Below, piece by piece: positions 6,700 through 14,625 of a stretch of DNA of 21,281 nucleotides. Under the pieces are notes generated by a model. That model made no database searches, was not told where the DNA came from, and saw nothing but the letters and a program-made list of their open reading frames with translations. Numbering within the stretch: position 1 is the first letter of the stretch; every line of letters begins with the position of its first letter. The position numbers were made by a program, and so were the translations under genes. Location of the stretch: assembly GCA_035581425.1 (NCBI GenBank), contig DATJVP010000161.1, positions 1 to 21,281 of the forward strand, in the 5' to 3' direction. The stretch is from DASZHJ01 sp035581425. GTDB taxonomy: Bacteria > Pseudomonadota > Alphaproteobacteria > ATCC43930 > CGMCC-115725.

Positions 6700-8097
6700 A
6701 TGAGTGACGACTTTGCAGCCCTTCAGGCCCGGCACGTCATGCAGTGCTGGTCGACGCAGCGGGATTACGCTCCGATCGCCGTCGATCGCGCCGAGGGCTG
6801 CTGGATTCACACGACGGACGGCCGCCGAATCTTCGATCTCCGCAGTGCGCATGAGTGCATCAATCTGGGCTTCCGACATCCCCGCATCATCGCGGCGATG
6901 CAGGCGCAGATGGAGAGTGTCATCTACGTCACCGACGATTTCGCAACCGCGCCTACGGCAAAACTCGCGCGACGCTTGGCGGAACTGGCGCCGGGAGGTC
7001 CGGAAAAGCGGGTCTACTTCTCGCAATCCGGCGCCGCCGCGGTTGAAGCCGCGATCAAGGGCGCGCGGCAGCATAAATACGTGACTGCTTTCGGGCAGCA
7101 GGCCGGACGCAGGGACGCGCCACAGCAGTATCCCTACCCCTACAAGATCATCTCGCGTTATCGTTCCTGGCATGGAGCGACAGCGCTTGCGTCATCGGCG
7201 AGCGGCGATCCCCGGCGCTGGTTCCTCGAGCCGCTCACCGCCCCCGGCATCGTCTTCGCGCCCGACGCCGATGCCTACCGCTCGCCCTTCGGCGAGGGCG
7301 CGGAGGGGACGGCCGCCAATCTGCGCTATCTCGACTACCTGATCGAGCAAGAAGGCGGCAACAGCAAGGTCGCGGCGATGCTGGTCGAGACGGTCGTGGG
7401 CTCGAACGGCATCATCCCCCCACCCGAGGGCTACCTGCAGGGCCTACGCACGCTCTGCGATAGATGGGACATCCTCCTCATAGTCGACGAGACCATGACG
7501 GGCATGGGGCGCACGGGCCGGATGTTCGCGGTCGAACATTACGGCATCGAGCCCGACATCATCGTCATGGGGAAGGCGCTCGGCGTCTATTGTCCGCTCG
7601 CCGCGACGATCTTTTCGGAGAAGGTCTCTCGAAGCTTCGACGACAACATCTTCGGCCACGGACAGAGCTTCTCGGGCCACGCGCTCGGAGCGGCCGCCGC
7701 GCTTGCAAGCATCGAGGTACTGCATGACGAGGGCATCCTCGAGCGCACGCGCGAGCTCGGCGACTATCTCGGCGGCAAGCTGCGGGCGCTCGCGAAGTCG
7801 CATCGCTCCGTCGGCGACGTCCGCGGTCTCGGCCTCTTCTGGACCATGGAGCTGGTGAAAGATCGTACGACCAAGGAGCCGCTACGACGCGCGACCCAGA
7901 AATACGAGCGCACCATCGTCAAGGACGTCTCGGACTACCTCTTCCGCAAGCGCGACATCTACGTCCCCTCGGACAAATTCGGCATCTGGGTGGTACCGCC
8001 GCTCGTCGTGACCAAGGATGAGCTCGATTGGGTTTGCGAGGGGATCGACGATGCGCTCGGAATTGCGGATCGGTGGGTGGAGAGAATGGAAATGTAA
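6700..8097 (+). CDS. Class III pyridoxal-phosphate aminotransferase
   Basis: A 465-residue fold-type I, class III (omega) transaminase, moving an amino group from an amine or non-alpha amino acid to a keto acid acceptor. The cofactor-binding Asp263 is in IVDETMTGMGRTG (261-273) and the Schiff-base Lys292 is in VMGKALG. The phosphate-binding region around SQSGAAAVEAAIK (108-120) and the RSWHGAT segment (155-161) match the family. The start is fixed by GAGGAG in the short tandem repeat just upstream. The gene follows the M20 hydrolase on the same strand and converges on the dioxygenase genes. Taurine- or beta-amino-acid-type transaminases are possible relatives, but substrate cannot be told from sequence alone. 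Confidence 0.9.
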   Translation: MSDDFAALQARHVMQCWSTQRDYAPIAVDRAEGCWIHTTDGRRIFDLRSAHECINLGFRHPRIIAAMQAQMESVIYVTDDFATAPTAKLARRLAELAPGGPEKRVYFSQSGAAAVEAAIKGARQHKYVTAFGQQAGRRDAPQQYPYPYKIISRYRSWHGATALASSASGDPRRWFLEPLTAPGIVFAPDADAYRSPFGEGAEGTAANLRYLDYLIEQEGGNSKVAAMLVETVVGSNGIIPPPEGYLQGLRTLCDRWDILLIVDETMTGMGRTGRMFAVEHYGIEPDIIVMGKALGVYCPLAATIFSEKVSRSFDDNIFGHGQSFSGHALGAAAALASIEVLHDEGILERTRELGDYLGGKLRALAKSHRSVGDVRGLGLFWTMELVKDRTTKEPLRRATQKYERTIVKDVSDYLFRKRDIYVPSDKFGIWVVPPLVVTKDELDWVCEGIDDALGIADRWVERMEM

Positions 8098-8140
8098 GGG
8101 ACTTAGCGCTGACACATTTCCCTTTTTCGTTTTTCCCCCG

Positions 8141-8707
8141 CTAGACCCACACCTGCAGCACATAGTCGTAGGGCCCCTGCCCGTTCACCATGTCGACGCG
8201 CTGGAGCTTGATCTTGTAGCCGTCCTTCGTCCGCGCGAAGTGGTGGCGGTAAGTGCCCGCGAAATGCCGTGAGGTATCGCGGCGGAATTCCATCATGTGA
8301 AAGCGCGAGCGCACCACGAGGTCTCCCGTCTTCGCGTCCTCGCTCTCGATTGCAACGTTCGAGACGAGATGGCTCGTCCCCCACATCGGCGATTGCGACC
8401 AAGCATGCGGATGCGTCACGCGCTTCATGCGCACCGTCATGAGGTCGCGGTCCTCCCAGAAGATCGAGGGGACGCCCTCGCCGGTCGTCTGCTCCGGCGA
8501 GGCCGGCATCCAGTAGCGGCCGTCCTCGGTGAAGAGCTCGATGAAATCCCCCCAGCGCTTGGCGTCGAGACTCTCGGCCTGTCGGTAGAGGAGCTGCTCG
8601 ACCTCGCGGAGAGCGTCGCGGACGGAAGCCTCCTTCGCGGACGGCGTCGCGCGCGCTGCAGGCTTTGCCTTGGTCGGCTTCTTCTTTTTCTTCGCGGCCT
8701 TCGCCAT
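8141..8707 (-). CDS. Ring-hydroxylating dioxygenase beta subunit (small subunit) with Lys-rich N-terminal tail
   Basis: A 188-residue small subunit of an aromatic-ring-hydroxylating dioxygenase (cone-shaped SnoaL/NTF2-like fold), which has a mainly structural role beside the catalytic alpha subunit. The body starts near residue 26 (VRDALREVEQLLYRQAESLD) and includes the typical FIELFTEDGRYWMP segment, a THPHAWSQSP region and the HFAGTYRHHFART end. Residues 2-25 are an unusual Lys/Ala/Pro-rich tail (AKAAKKKKKPTKAKPAARA). The ATG at 8707 lies two bases after the alpha-subunit stop, with GGGGGA about 8 bases upstream, so the two genes are translationally linked. The tail is odd for the family; a later start lacks a methionine until well into the fold, so the tail is probably translated. 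Confidence 0.88.
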   Translation of the reverse strand: MAKAAKKKKKPTKAKPAARATPSAKEASVRDALREVEQLLYRQAESLDAKRWGDFIELFTEDGRYWMPASPEQTTGEGVPSIFWEDRDLMTVRMKRVTHPHAWSQSPMWGTSHLVSNVAIESEDAKTGDLVVRSRFHMMEFRRDTSRHFAGTYRHHFARTKDGYKIKLQRVDMVNGQGPYDYVLQVWV

Positions 8708-8709
8708 GC

Positions 8710-10023
8710 TCAGCGTCCCCCGGCCATGTATTCGGCCCAAGCCCGGAATTGATTTCGCATCGGCGCCTCGCTGGTGCCCCAGCGCGAGAGCACCACGCCG
8801 TCCTTCACGTCGTCCTGCCCCGCGTGACGATGGAAACTCACCCACTCCCCGCCCTCGGAGGCGAGGCCCTGGTGGCAGCGCCAGAAATTCTCGAGGTCGT
8901 CCGCGTTCACCATGGTCGAGGGCGAATTGACGAGATTGTAATAGCCGAGCGCACGGCGATAGATCGCCTCGGGCGCGCCCTTCAGGCGGAAATGCCAGAT
9001 CTCCGTGAGAGTGCGGTCGACCGAGAGCGGACGCACGGCGCGGAGTTGCTGCAGCGGCGACTGCACGGAGAGGCCGGGATAGAGCAGCACGTGATGTACA
9101 TTGACGCCGAGAATCTCCTCCGTGCGCTCGGCACCATAGGCCTTCCGCATCAGCGCCTCGTAGGCGAGCGTGTCGGGATCCTGCGGCCGGAGGCCCATGT
9201 AGCCCTGCAGGATACAGTGGCCGTGGGGATAGTTGACGGTCTGCACCGTGTCCCATTTGTGGAAGGGCATGGTGAAGGCAGAGAGGTAGTGATAGTCGAG
9301 CGGCGCATGTCCCGTGCGCTTGGCGATCACGCGCTCGACATCCTCGGCCGCGCGCCCCGTCGATTCATGCGTCACCGAGGGATGCAGCGCGTCGAGCTGG
9401 TTCTCCAGGAAGATCTTCCAATTCGATTGCTGGATGACGCGGAAGCAGTTCGGCACAACCTCGACCTCCCCCGCGGGCGCCCGGTTGCACATGTCGTCGA
9501 AGGCGATCTTGGCATCGCCCAGGAATTCGAGGAGCGACGGTCCATCCGATGCGAGGCTCGCAAAGACGAAGCCTCGGTAAACGCCGACGCGCGCCGCGCG
9601 CTTGATGTTGCAGTCGGGATTATCCGGCGTGAGCCGCGTCCCCTCATAGCCCTTGGGCAAGGGAATGCTCTCAAGAGTGCCATCCGTGTGGTACTGCCAG
9701 GAATGATAGGAGCAGGTGAATGCCTTGCCGGTATTGCCGTGGAGATTGCCGCAGAGCATGGCGCCGCGATGGGCGCAGCGGTTGTAAAGCACGTGGATCG
9801 TGCCGTCCTCGTGCCGGACCATGATCATCGGCTGGCGCCCGATCAGCGTCGTCCAGTAATCGCCGGGGTTCTTCACCTGGCTCTCATGGCCGACGTAGAT
9901 CCAAACCTTGTGGAAGATCGTCGCCATCTCCCGCTCGAAGATCGCAGCATCGGTGTAGACGCTGCGATGAACGCGGTCGGGCTCGATCAGCCGCCGGTAC
10001 TCGCTTTCTGCTTCGCGGATCAT
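8710..10023 (-). CDS. Ring-hydroxylating dioxygenase alpha subunit (Rieske non-heme iron oxygenase)
   Basis: A 437-residue catalytic subunit. The Rieske [2Fe-2S] cluster motif is C83-x-H85 (CAHRG) and C104-x2-H107 (CSYHSW). The mononuclear iron site shows D211, H214 and H219 (NQLDALHPSVTH), with D375 or D376 in NADDLENF as the likely carboxylate ligand. The family uses NADH-derived electrons and O2 to hydroxylate aromatic rings. GGGAGGGG lies 5 bases before the ATG. It heads a two-gene operon with the beta subunit and faces marR. No ferredoxin or flavoprotein reductase is encoded anywhere in the window, so electron supply must come from elsewhere. The compound it acts on is unknown; alpha-beta pairs of this kind include enzymes for benzoate-, anthranilate- and biphenyl-like substrates. 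Confidence 0.93.
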   Translation of the reverse strand: MIREAESEYRRLIEPDRVHRSVYTDAAIFEREMATIFHKVWIYVGHESQVKNPGDYWTTLIGRQPMIMVRHEDGTIHVLYNRCAHRGAMLCGNLHGNTGKAFTCSYHSWQYHTDGTLESIPLPKGYEGTRLTPDNPDCNIKRAARVGVYRGFVFASLASDGPSLLEFLGDAKIAFDDMCNRAPAGEVEVVPNCFRVIQQSNWKIFLENQLDALHPSVTHESTGRAAEDVERVIAKRTGHAPLDYHYLSAFTMPFHKWDTVQTVNYPHGHCILQGYMGLRPQDPDTLAYEALMRKAYGAERTEEILGVNVHHVLLYPGLSVQSPLQQLRAVRPLSVDRTLTEIWHFRLKGAPEAIYRRALGYYNLVNSPSTMVNADDLENFWRCHQGLASEGGEWVSFHRHAGQDDVKDGVVLSRWGTSEAPMRNQFRAWAEYMAGGR

Positions 10024-10056
10024 TCTACCCCTCCCAACACCCTATGCGCGCGTTAT

Positions 10057-10068
10057 GTGCGTTTGCAC
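10057..10068. promoter_or_regulatory. Candidate MarR operator palindrome
   Basis: GTGC-GTTT-GCAC is a small perfect inverted repeat. It lies just downstream of the predicted dioxygenase transcription start and overlaps TTGCAC (10063-10068), a -35-like box spaced 16 bases from TAGGCT (10085-10090) on the plus strand that could drive marR. Its position would let one regulator block both directions. It is short for a MarR site, so this is tentative. Confidence 0.3.
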
Positions 10069-10080
10069 TTTTCGTGTCCC

Positions 10081-10110
10081 ATGCTAGGCTTCGGGAAAGG
10101 GGCGCGTCAA
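10081..10110 (-). promoter_or_regulatory. Probable promoter of the dioxygenase operon
   Basis: On the minus strand TTGACG (10110-10105) and TAGCAT (10086-10081) are separated by 18 bases, a fair sigma70-type match. The start of transcription would fall near 10074, about 50 bases before the alpha-subunit ATG. Confidence 0.45.
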
Positions 10111-10141
10111 TAAGCGGAAACGAGAGCAGGGAGCTCCAGCG

Positions 10142-10708
10142 GTGCGCGGTCGCAGCCTGAAGTTCGCGGAGGTACGCTCGCTCGCGGCGAACCGCCGGAC
10201 CTTCGACCTCGAAGGGCACATTTACTATCTCTTCACGCAGATATTCGGACGCCGCAACCGGCATCTCGCGGAGAAGCTCGCGTCCCACGGCGTCACGGTG
10301 CCGAAATGGCGGGTGCTCGCGGTACTGCACGAGCGTCCCGGCGTCACTATGAACGAGCTCGCGGATTTCACCACCGTCGACCGGACGACCCTCACGCGCA
10401 CCCTCGACCAGATGGTGGAGGATCGCCTGGTCGAGCGCCGCAATGACGCCCGCGACCGCCGTGCCGTCCGCCTACATCTGACCGGACGCGGACAGGACGT
10501 CTTCGCGCGGATTCTCCCGCTGGTTCTGGCCGAGAACGAGCGCGCGACCCAAGGCATTGCCGCGGCCGAGCTCGCGCAAGTCGGCCGCACCCTCAACCGC
10601 ATGGTGCGCAATCTCGATCCGGACTACGATCGACGCAATGCGAGGTGGCTTGCGAGCCCCGTCGCTCCGATGGAACACAATCGCAGAACCAAGGGAGTCG
10701 CTTCATGA
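10142..10708 (+). CDS. MarR family transcriptional regulator
   Basis: A 188-residue winged-helix regulator. Helices of the dimer interface span about 21-50 and the C-terminus; the DNA-binding part runs from VTVPKWRVLAVL (51-62) through MNELADFTTVDRTTLTRTLDQM (70-91) to the wing DARDRR (102-107). MarR proteins are usually repressors released by small, often aromatic, ligands. GTG at 10142 is the start, with GGGAG about 9 bases upstream. Its stop overlaps the ATG of the binding-protein gene (ATGA), so it is the first gene of the importer operon and is divergent from the dioxygenase genes. The natural inference is substrate-responsive control of both import and ring hydroxylation. Confidence 0.92.
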   Translation: MRGRSLKFAEVRSLAANRRTFDLEGHIYYLFTQIFGRRNRHLAEKLASHGVTVPKWRVLAVLHERPGVTMNELADFTTVDRTTLTRTLDQMVEDRLVERRNDARDRRAVRLHLTGRGQDVFARILPLVLAENERATQGIAAAELAQVGRTLNRMVRNLDPDYDRRNARWLASPVAPMEHNRRTKGVAS

Positions 10709-11886
10709 AGATTGCACGTTTCGCGGCCGCGGCCGCGCTCGGCCTTGCGATGGGCGCCGGCGCTGCCGACGCTGCCGACCCCGTAAAGATCGGCCTCGTC
10801 CTGCCCTTCTCGGCCGGGCCCTATGTGCCGCTTGCCAATGAGATCGCGGACTCGCTGCAGATGGCGATCGACGATGCCGGCGGCAAGGCCGGCGGGCGCG
10901 AGGTCGTGGTCCTGCGCGAAGACACGACGCACAAGCCCGACGTGGCGCAGGCCAAGGCCAAGAAGCTCGTCTTCGAGGACAAGGTGGACGTGCTCGTGGG
11001 ACCCGTCGGCTCGAACGAGCTCAAGGCGCTCGACGATTTCGCGAACCAGTCGAAGTCGCCGCTTATCATTGTCAATGCCGGCGATAACGAGGCGACGGGC
11101 GAGCACTGCAGCCCTTGGGTCATGCGGACCTCCTTCTCGAACGATCAAATCGCGCGCAACATGGGGCCGTGGATGGTCCAGCACGGCATCAAGAAAGTGG
11201 CGCTTCTCGCCTTCGATTACGCCGCGGGCCACCAGCAGATGGACGGCTTCGCCAAGCCCTTCAAGGCCGCAGGCGGCGAGATCGTGAGCGAGCAATATCC
11301 GGCCTTCGGCCCGATCAGCGATTTCGGACCCTACCTCACGAAGATCAAGGAGGCGAAGCCTGACGCGGTGTTCGCTTTCTTCGCGGGCCCGCCGGCAACT
11401 GCACTCGTAAAGCAATTCAAGGAGTTCGGGCTTAGCCCCGCGATCAGGCTCACGGGTACCGGTTGGCTCATCTCGCCGCTCAATCTTCCCGGCGAGGGCG
11501 AGGCCGCCATCGGCGTCTATGGCATCCTCAACTACATCCCCGAGATCGACAATCCCACGAACAAGGCTTTCCAGCAGAAGTTCCAGGCCAAGTTCAAGCG
11601 CGCCGGCTCGGAATTCGCAGCGCAGGGCTACGACACCGGCAAGCTCATCGTCGCCGCGGTCGACTCCCTGAAAGGTGTGACCTCCGACAAGGCCGCGCTG
11701 GTGAAGGCGCTCCATAGCGTCAAGATCGAAGGGACGCGCGGGCCGCTCTTCATCGATCCCAAGACCAACAATATCGTACAGGACATCTACATCTACGAAG
11801 CGAAGAAAGTCGGCGACGGCGTTGGCTTCTCCGTCCTCGAGCGCTTCTCGGCGGTGCAGGACCCACCGAACGGCTGCACGCTCTGA
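10705..11886 (+). CDS. ABC transporter substrate-binding protein (Leu/Ile/Val-binding family)
   Basis: A 393-residue periplasmic binding protein of the type I fold used by branched-chain amino acid and aromatic/amide importers. A signal peptide occupies residues 1-23 (basic MKIAR, hydrophobic core, cut after GAADA). VKIGLVLPFSAGPY follows, then VDVLVGPVGSNELKA and the AGDNEATG hinge region. AAGGGAG lies 8 bases before the ATG; the start overlaps the marR stop. The protein captures the ligand and hands it to the permeases encoded next. The 169-base gap to the permease gene is unusual for this operon and contains two palindromic repeats. The ligand is not certain; binding proteins of this family beside dioxygenases commonly bind aromatic acids or amides. 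Confidence 0.93.
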   Translation: MKIARFAAAAALGLAMGAGAADAADPVKIGLVLPFSAGPYVPLANEIADSLQMAIDDAGGKAGGREVVVLREDTTHKPDVAQAKAKKLVFEDKVDVLVGPVGSNELKALDDFANQSKSPLIIVNAGDNEATGEHCSPWVMRTSFSNDQIARNMGPWMVQHGIKKVALLAFDYAAGHQQMDGFAKPFKAAGGEIVSEQYPAFGPISDFGPYLTKIKEAKPDAVFAFFAGPPATALVKQFKEFGLSPAIRLTGTGWLISPLNLPGEGEAAIGVYGILNYIPEIDNPTNKAFQQKFQAKFKRAGSEFAAQGYDTGKLIVAAVDSLKGVTSDKAALVKALHSVKIEGTRGPLFIDPKTNNIVQDIYIYEAKKVGDGVGFSVLERFSAVQDPPNGCTL

Positions 11887-11927
11887 TAGTTCGCTAGCGC
11901 GTGCGTATACCGATGCTCCCTCCTCCT

Positions 11928-11964
11928 CCCTTTCCCCCACGGGGAAAGGGTCGGGGTGAGGGGG
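11928..11964 (-). repeat. Palindromic intergenic repeat, inverted copy
   Basis: CCCTTTCCCC (11928-11937) and GGGGAAAGGG (11941-11950) form a perfect 10-bp stem with a 3-base loop, followed by GTGAGGGG (11956-11963). Read on the minus strand it matches the layout of the copy at 12013-12045. Confidence 0.65.
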
Positions 11965-12012
11965 CGCCGCGCTCGATCCTGGTTCACTGCCTTCGGCCTG
12001 CCGACCTCGCGT

Positions 12013-12045
12013 CCCCTCACCTAACCTCTCCCCGAACGGGAGAGG
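12013..12045 (+). repeat. Palindromic intergenic repeat, direct copy
   Basis: CCCCTCAC (12013-12020) is followed by CCTCTCCC (12025-12032) pairing with GGGAGAGG (12038-12045) around a five-base loop. CCCCTCAC is the exact complement of GTGAGGGG at 11956-11963, so the two copies form a larger inverted pair with about 49 bases between. The right arm GGGAGAGG lies 10 bases ahead of the permease ATG at 12056 and is probably its ribosome binding site. Confidence 0.65.
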
Positions 12046-12055
12046 AATATGGCCC

Positions 12056-12928
12056 ATGGACATCGCCGACTTCGCGACGCAGACGCTGAACGGCCTGCAA
12101 TACGCCATGCTGCTGTTCCTGCTGGCGGTAGGCCTTTCCGTCGTCTTCGGATTGATGAATTTCGTCAACCTCGCGCATGGCACGCTCTACATGGTGGGCG
12201 CCTTCGTCGGCTTTTCCGTCGCGACGCGCACGGGCTCCTATTGGGCGGCGCTCGCCGCGGGCCCGCTCGCGGCTGCACTCCTTGGCGCCGCTTTCTATTT
12301 CTTGCTGCTGAAGCGAATGCAGGCCGCGGGACCGATGAAGCAGGTGCTCGTGACCTTCGGCCTCATCTTCGTCGGCATCGATGCCGTCCGCTGGATCTGG
12401 GGAGAGGACTCCCAATCGATCCTCGCGCCAAGCGCCCTCGGCGAGAGCGTCTCCTTCCTGGGCCTCGTTTATCCCGCCTACCGGCTCTTCATCATCGCAC
12501 TCGGCCTTGCGGTGGCGCTGCTGCTCCATCTCGGCCTCGAGCGCACGCGGCTCGGTGCCGTGGTGCGCGCGGGCGTCGACGATCCCGTGACGGCCGCGAG
12601 CCTCGGCATCAACGTCGATCTCGCCTTCTTCGCGGTGTTCTGCCTGGGCTGCGCGCTCGCGGGGCTCGGCGGAGTGGTGGCGGCACCGGTGCTGCAAGTC
12701 TATCCCGGCATGGATGTGGCGATCCTGATCCCGACCCTGATCGTCGTCGTCGTGGGTGGGCCGGGACGCCTTTCCGGAGCCTTTTGGGGTGCGCTTCTAA
12801 TCGGCATGGCCGACACTTTCGGCAAAGTGATGATCCCCGATTTCTCGGGCTTCATGATCTACGCGGTGATGGCGCTGGTGCTCTTGCTGCGGCCGAGCGG
12901 GCTTCTCGCCGCGCGGCACGGCTCCTGA
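12056..12928 (+). CDS. Branched-chain amino acid-type ABC transporter permease (LivH family)
   Basis: A 290-residue inner-membrane protein with about eight hydrophobic helices. The N-terminal signature GLSVVFGLMNFVNLAHG (27-43) is the LivH hallmark, and the EAA-like loop VRAGVDDPVTAASLGIN lies near residues 170-186; VVGGPGRLSGAFWGALLIG near 228-246 is also typical. It forms half of the translocation pore with the LivM-type partner encoded 7 bases downstream. The ATG at 12056 is used, because it gives a full-length protein; another ATG seven bases upstream is in a different frame. Confidence 0.93.
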   Translation: MDIADFATQTLNGLQYAMLLFLLAVGLSVVFGLMNFVNLAHGTLYMVGAFVGFSVATRTGSYWAALAAGPLAAALLGAAFYFLLLKRMQAAGPMKQVLVTFGLIFVGIDAVRWIWGEDSQSILAPSALGESVSFLGLVYPAYRLFIIALGLAVALLLHLGLERTRLGAVVRAGVDDPVTAASLGINVDLAFFAVFCLGCALAGLGGVVAAPVLQVYPGMDVAILIPTLIVVVVGGPGRLSGAFWGALLIGMADTFGKVMIPDFSGFMIYAVMALVLLLRPSGLLAARHGS

Positions 12929-12935
12929 ATCCGCT

Positions 12936-13892
12936 ATGACCGGAGGCGAGGACTTCCGGCGCCACTGCGTCGCCGCCGTCCTCCTTGCGGCGGCACTGAT
13001 GGGGCTCGCACTCCTCGGATATTCCGGGCGCGACCGTCTTGCGGAGATCGCAATTCTCGTAATCTTCGCCATGAGCCTCGATTTGCTCGTGGGCTTCACC
13101 GGCCTCGTCTCGCTCGGCCACGCTCTCTTCTTCGGTCTCGGCGCTTATGCGCTCGCGGGCCTGACGACGATGGCGAAAATCCCCCCATCCCTCGCGATGC
13201 CGCTCGCGATCCTGGCCGCGGCCATTGCGGCTTTTCTCGTGGGCATCCTCGCGATCCGCGTCCGAGGGGTCTTCTTCATCATGATCACGCTCGCCTTCGG
13301 GCAGATGGGCTGGGCTTATTTTCAGCGCAGCCGTACCTTCGGCGGGATTGGCGGGATTTCCGGTGTAGGCCAGCCCGATCTCGGCGCGATCGGGCTCTCG
13401 CTCGCGAACCCCGCGGACATGGCTCTGATCGCGATCATCGCCGCCGCGCTCGTCTATCTCGGCATGGCGCGCGTGACGGCCTCACCCTTCGGCCGCATGC
13501 TCGTGGCCGTCCATCAGAACGAGAGCCGCGCCCGCGCGCTCGGACTTCCTGTGCAGCGCTACAAGCTCGCGGCCTTCACGCTTGCGGGCGCGATCGCGGG
13601 CCTCGCAGGCGTACTCGCGGCGGAGCGCACGAATTTTGTCTCGCCGGATCTTCTGGTCTGGACCGTCTCCGGCGAGGTCTTGATCATGGTGATCGTAGGT
13701 GGCCTCGGGACAATCGTCGGCCCCGCCTTGGGTGCGGCGGTCTGGGTGCTGCTCCGCGACTATCTCTCGGCCGTCACGCCCTATTGGATGCTCGCCATGG
13801 GGCTCTTCTTCGTGGCAGTGGTACTCTTCGCGGACGAAGGGCTTTATGGCCTCGCCGCGCGCATCTCGCGGCGGAGCACCCGTGATGCTTGA
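12936..13892 (+). CDS. Branched-chain amino acid-type ABC transporter permease (LivM family)
   Basis: A 318-residue inner-membrane permease, the second pore subunit. The LivM hallmark AMSLDLLVGFTGLVSLGHA lies at about 45-63, with ARALGLPVQRYKLAAFTLAGA forming the ATPase-coupling loop near 197-217 and the VVGGLGTIVGPALGAA segment near 250-265. The ORF is complete and overlaps the following ATPase gene by 8 bases. No strong ribosome binding site is visible before the ATG, which fits coupling to the upstream permease. Confidence 0.93.
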   Translation: MTGGEDFRRHCVAAVLLAAALMGLALLGYSGRDRLAEIAILVIFAMSLDLLVGFTGLVSLGHALFFGLGAYALAGLTTMAKIPPSLAMPLAILAAAIAAFLVGILAIRVRGVFFIMITLAFGQMGWAYFQRSRTFGGIGGISGVGQPDLGAIGLSLANPADMALIAIIAAALVYLGMARVTASPFGRMLVAVHQNESRARALGLPVQRYKLAAFTLAGAIAGLAGVLAAERTNFVSPDLLVWTVSGEVLIMVIVGGLGTIVGPALGAAVWVLLRDYLSAVTPYWMLAMGLFFVAVVLFADEGLYGLAARISRRSTRDA

Positions 13893-14625
13893 GGCGCGCG
13901 GGCTCCGCAAATCCTTCGCCGCGCTCGAGGTGACGCGCGGCGTCTCGCTGGCACTGCCGGAGGGCGCCCGCCACGCGGTGGTGGGACCCAATGGATCCGG
14001 CAAAACAACCCTTTTCAATCTGCTCACGGGCGAACTGCGGCCCGACGAGGGGCGGGTCCTGCTCGACGGGCGCGACGTCACGGCACTCCCACCCGACGCC
14101 CGCGCCCGCGCCGGCCTCACGCGGAGCTTCCAGAAGAACAACCTCTTCATGGGCCTGACCGTGCGCGAGAACCTCGCGCTCGCGCTCGCAATCGGCGAGC
14201 GCGCAGGGACGGTGTTCTGGCGCCGCTTTGAGCGCATGCCAGGCCTTCTCGCGCGGGCAGAGGCGCTGGGCGAGCGCGTGCGCCTCCACGAGGTGCTGGA
14301 CTTCCCCGTGCGTTCCCTCCCCTACGGCACGCAGCGGCAGCTCGAAGTGGGCCTGGCGCTTGCAATCGAGCCTAAGGTGCTCCTCCTCGATGAGCCGACG
14401 GCGGGGATGAGCGCCGAGGAGACGCAAGCGATGACCGCGCTCATCGCGGGATTGCCGCGGGAGATCGCAGTGCTCGTCATCGAGCACGACATGGAGGTCG
14501 TCTTCGAGATCGCCGAGCGCGTCACCGTTCTCGACTACGGCAGCATCCTCGCCGAAGGTACGCCACAGGAAGTGCGCGCGACCGACGCTGTGCGCCGGCG
14601 CTATCTCGGAGAGCGCGCGGGATGA
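13885..14625 (+). CDS. ABC transporter ATP-binding protein (LivG family)
   Basis: A 246-residue ATPase. Walker A is GPNGSGKT (34-41), the Q-loop lies in TRSFQKNNLF (79-88), Walker B is VLLLDEP (165-171) and the switch histidine is H201 in VIEHDM. The signature motif reads LPYGTQR (145-151) rather than LSGGQ, an accepted variant in the LivG family. ATG at 13885 is preferred; the codon before it is GTG and might be used instead. It overlaps the LivM gene by 8 bases and the LivF gene by 4, so all transporter genes are translationally linked. It drives uptake of whatever the binding protein holds. Confidence 0.93.
   Translation: MLEARGLRKSFAALEVTRGVSLALPEGARHAVVGPNGSGKTTLFNLLTGELRPDEGRVLLDGRDVTALPPDARARAGLTRSFQKNNLFMGLTVRENLALALAIGERAGTVFWRRFERMPGLLARAEALGERVRLHEVLDFPVRSLPYGTQRQLEVGLALAIEPKVLLLDEPTAGMSAEETQAMTALIAGLPREIAVLVIEHDMEVVFEIAERVTVLDYGSILAEGTPQEVRATDAVRRRYLGERAG

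Noticed and set aside
8665..10113. 482-codon plus-strand ORF opposite the dioxygenase alpha subunit
   Set aside because: The minus-strand frame contains the complete Rieske and iron-site motifs; the plus-strand product has no recognisable fold.
10624..12183. 519-codon minus-strand ORF opposite the binding-protein gene
   Set aside because: It is an antisense shadow that also runs across the intergenic repeats.
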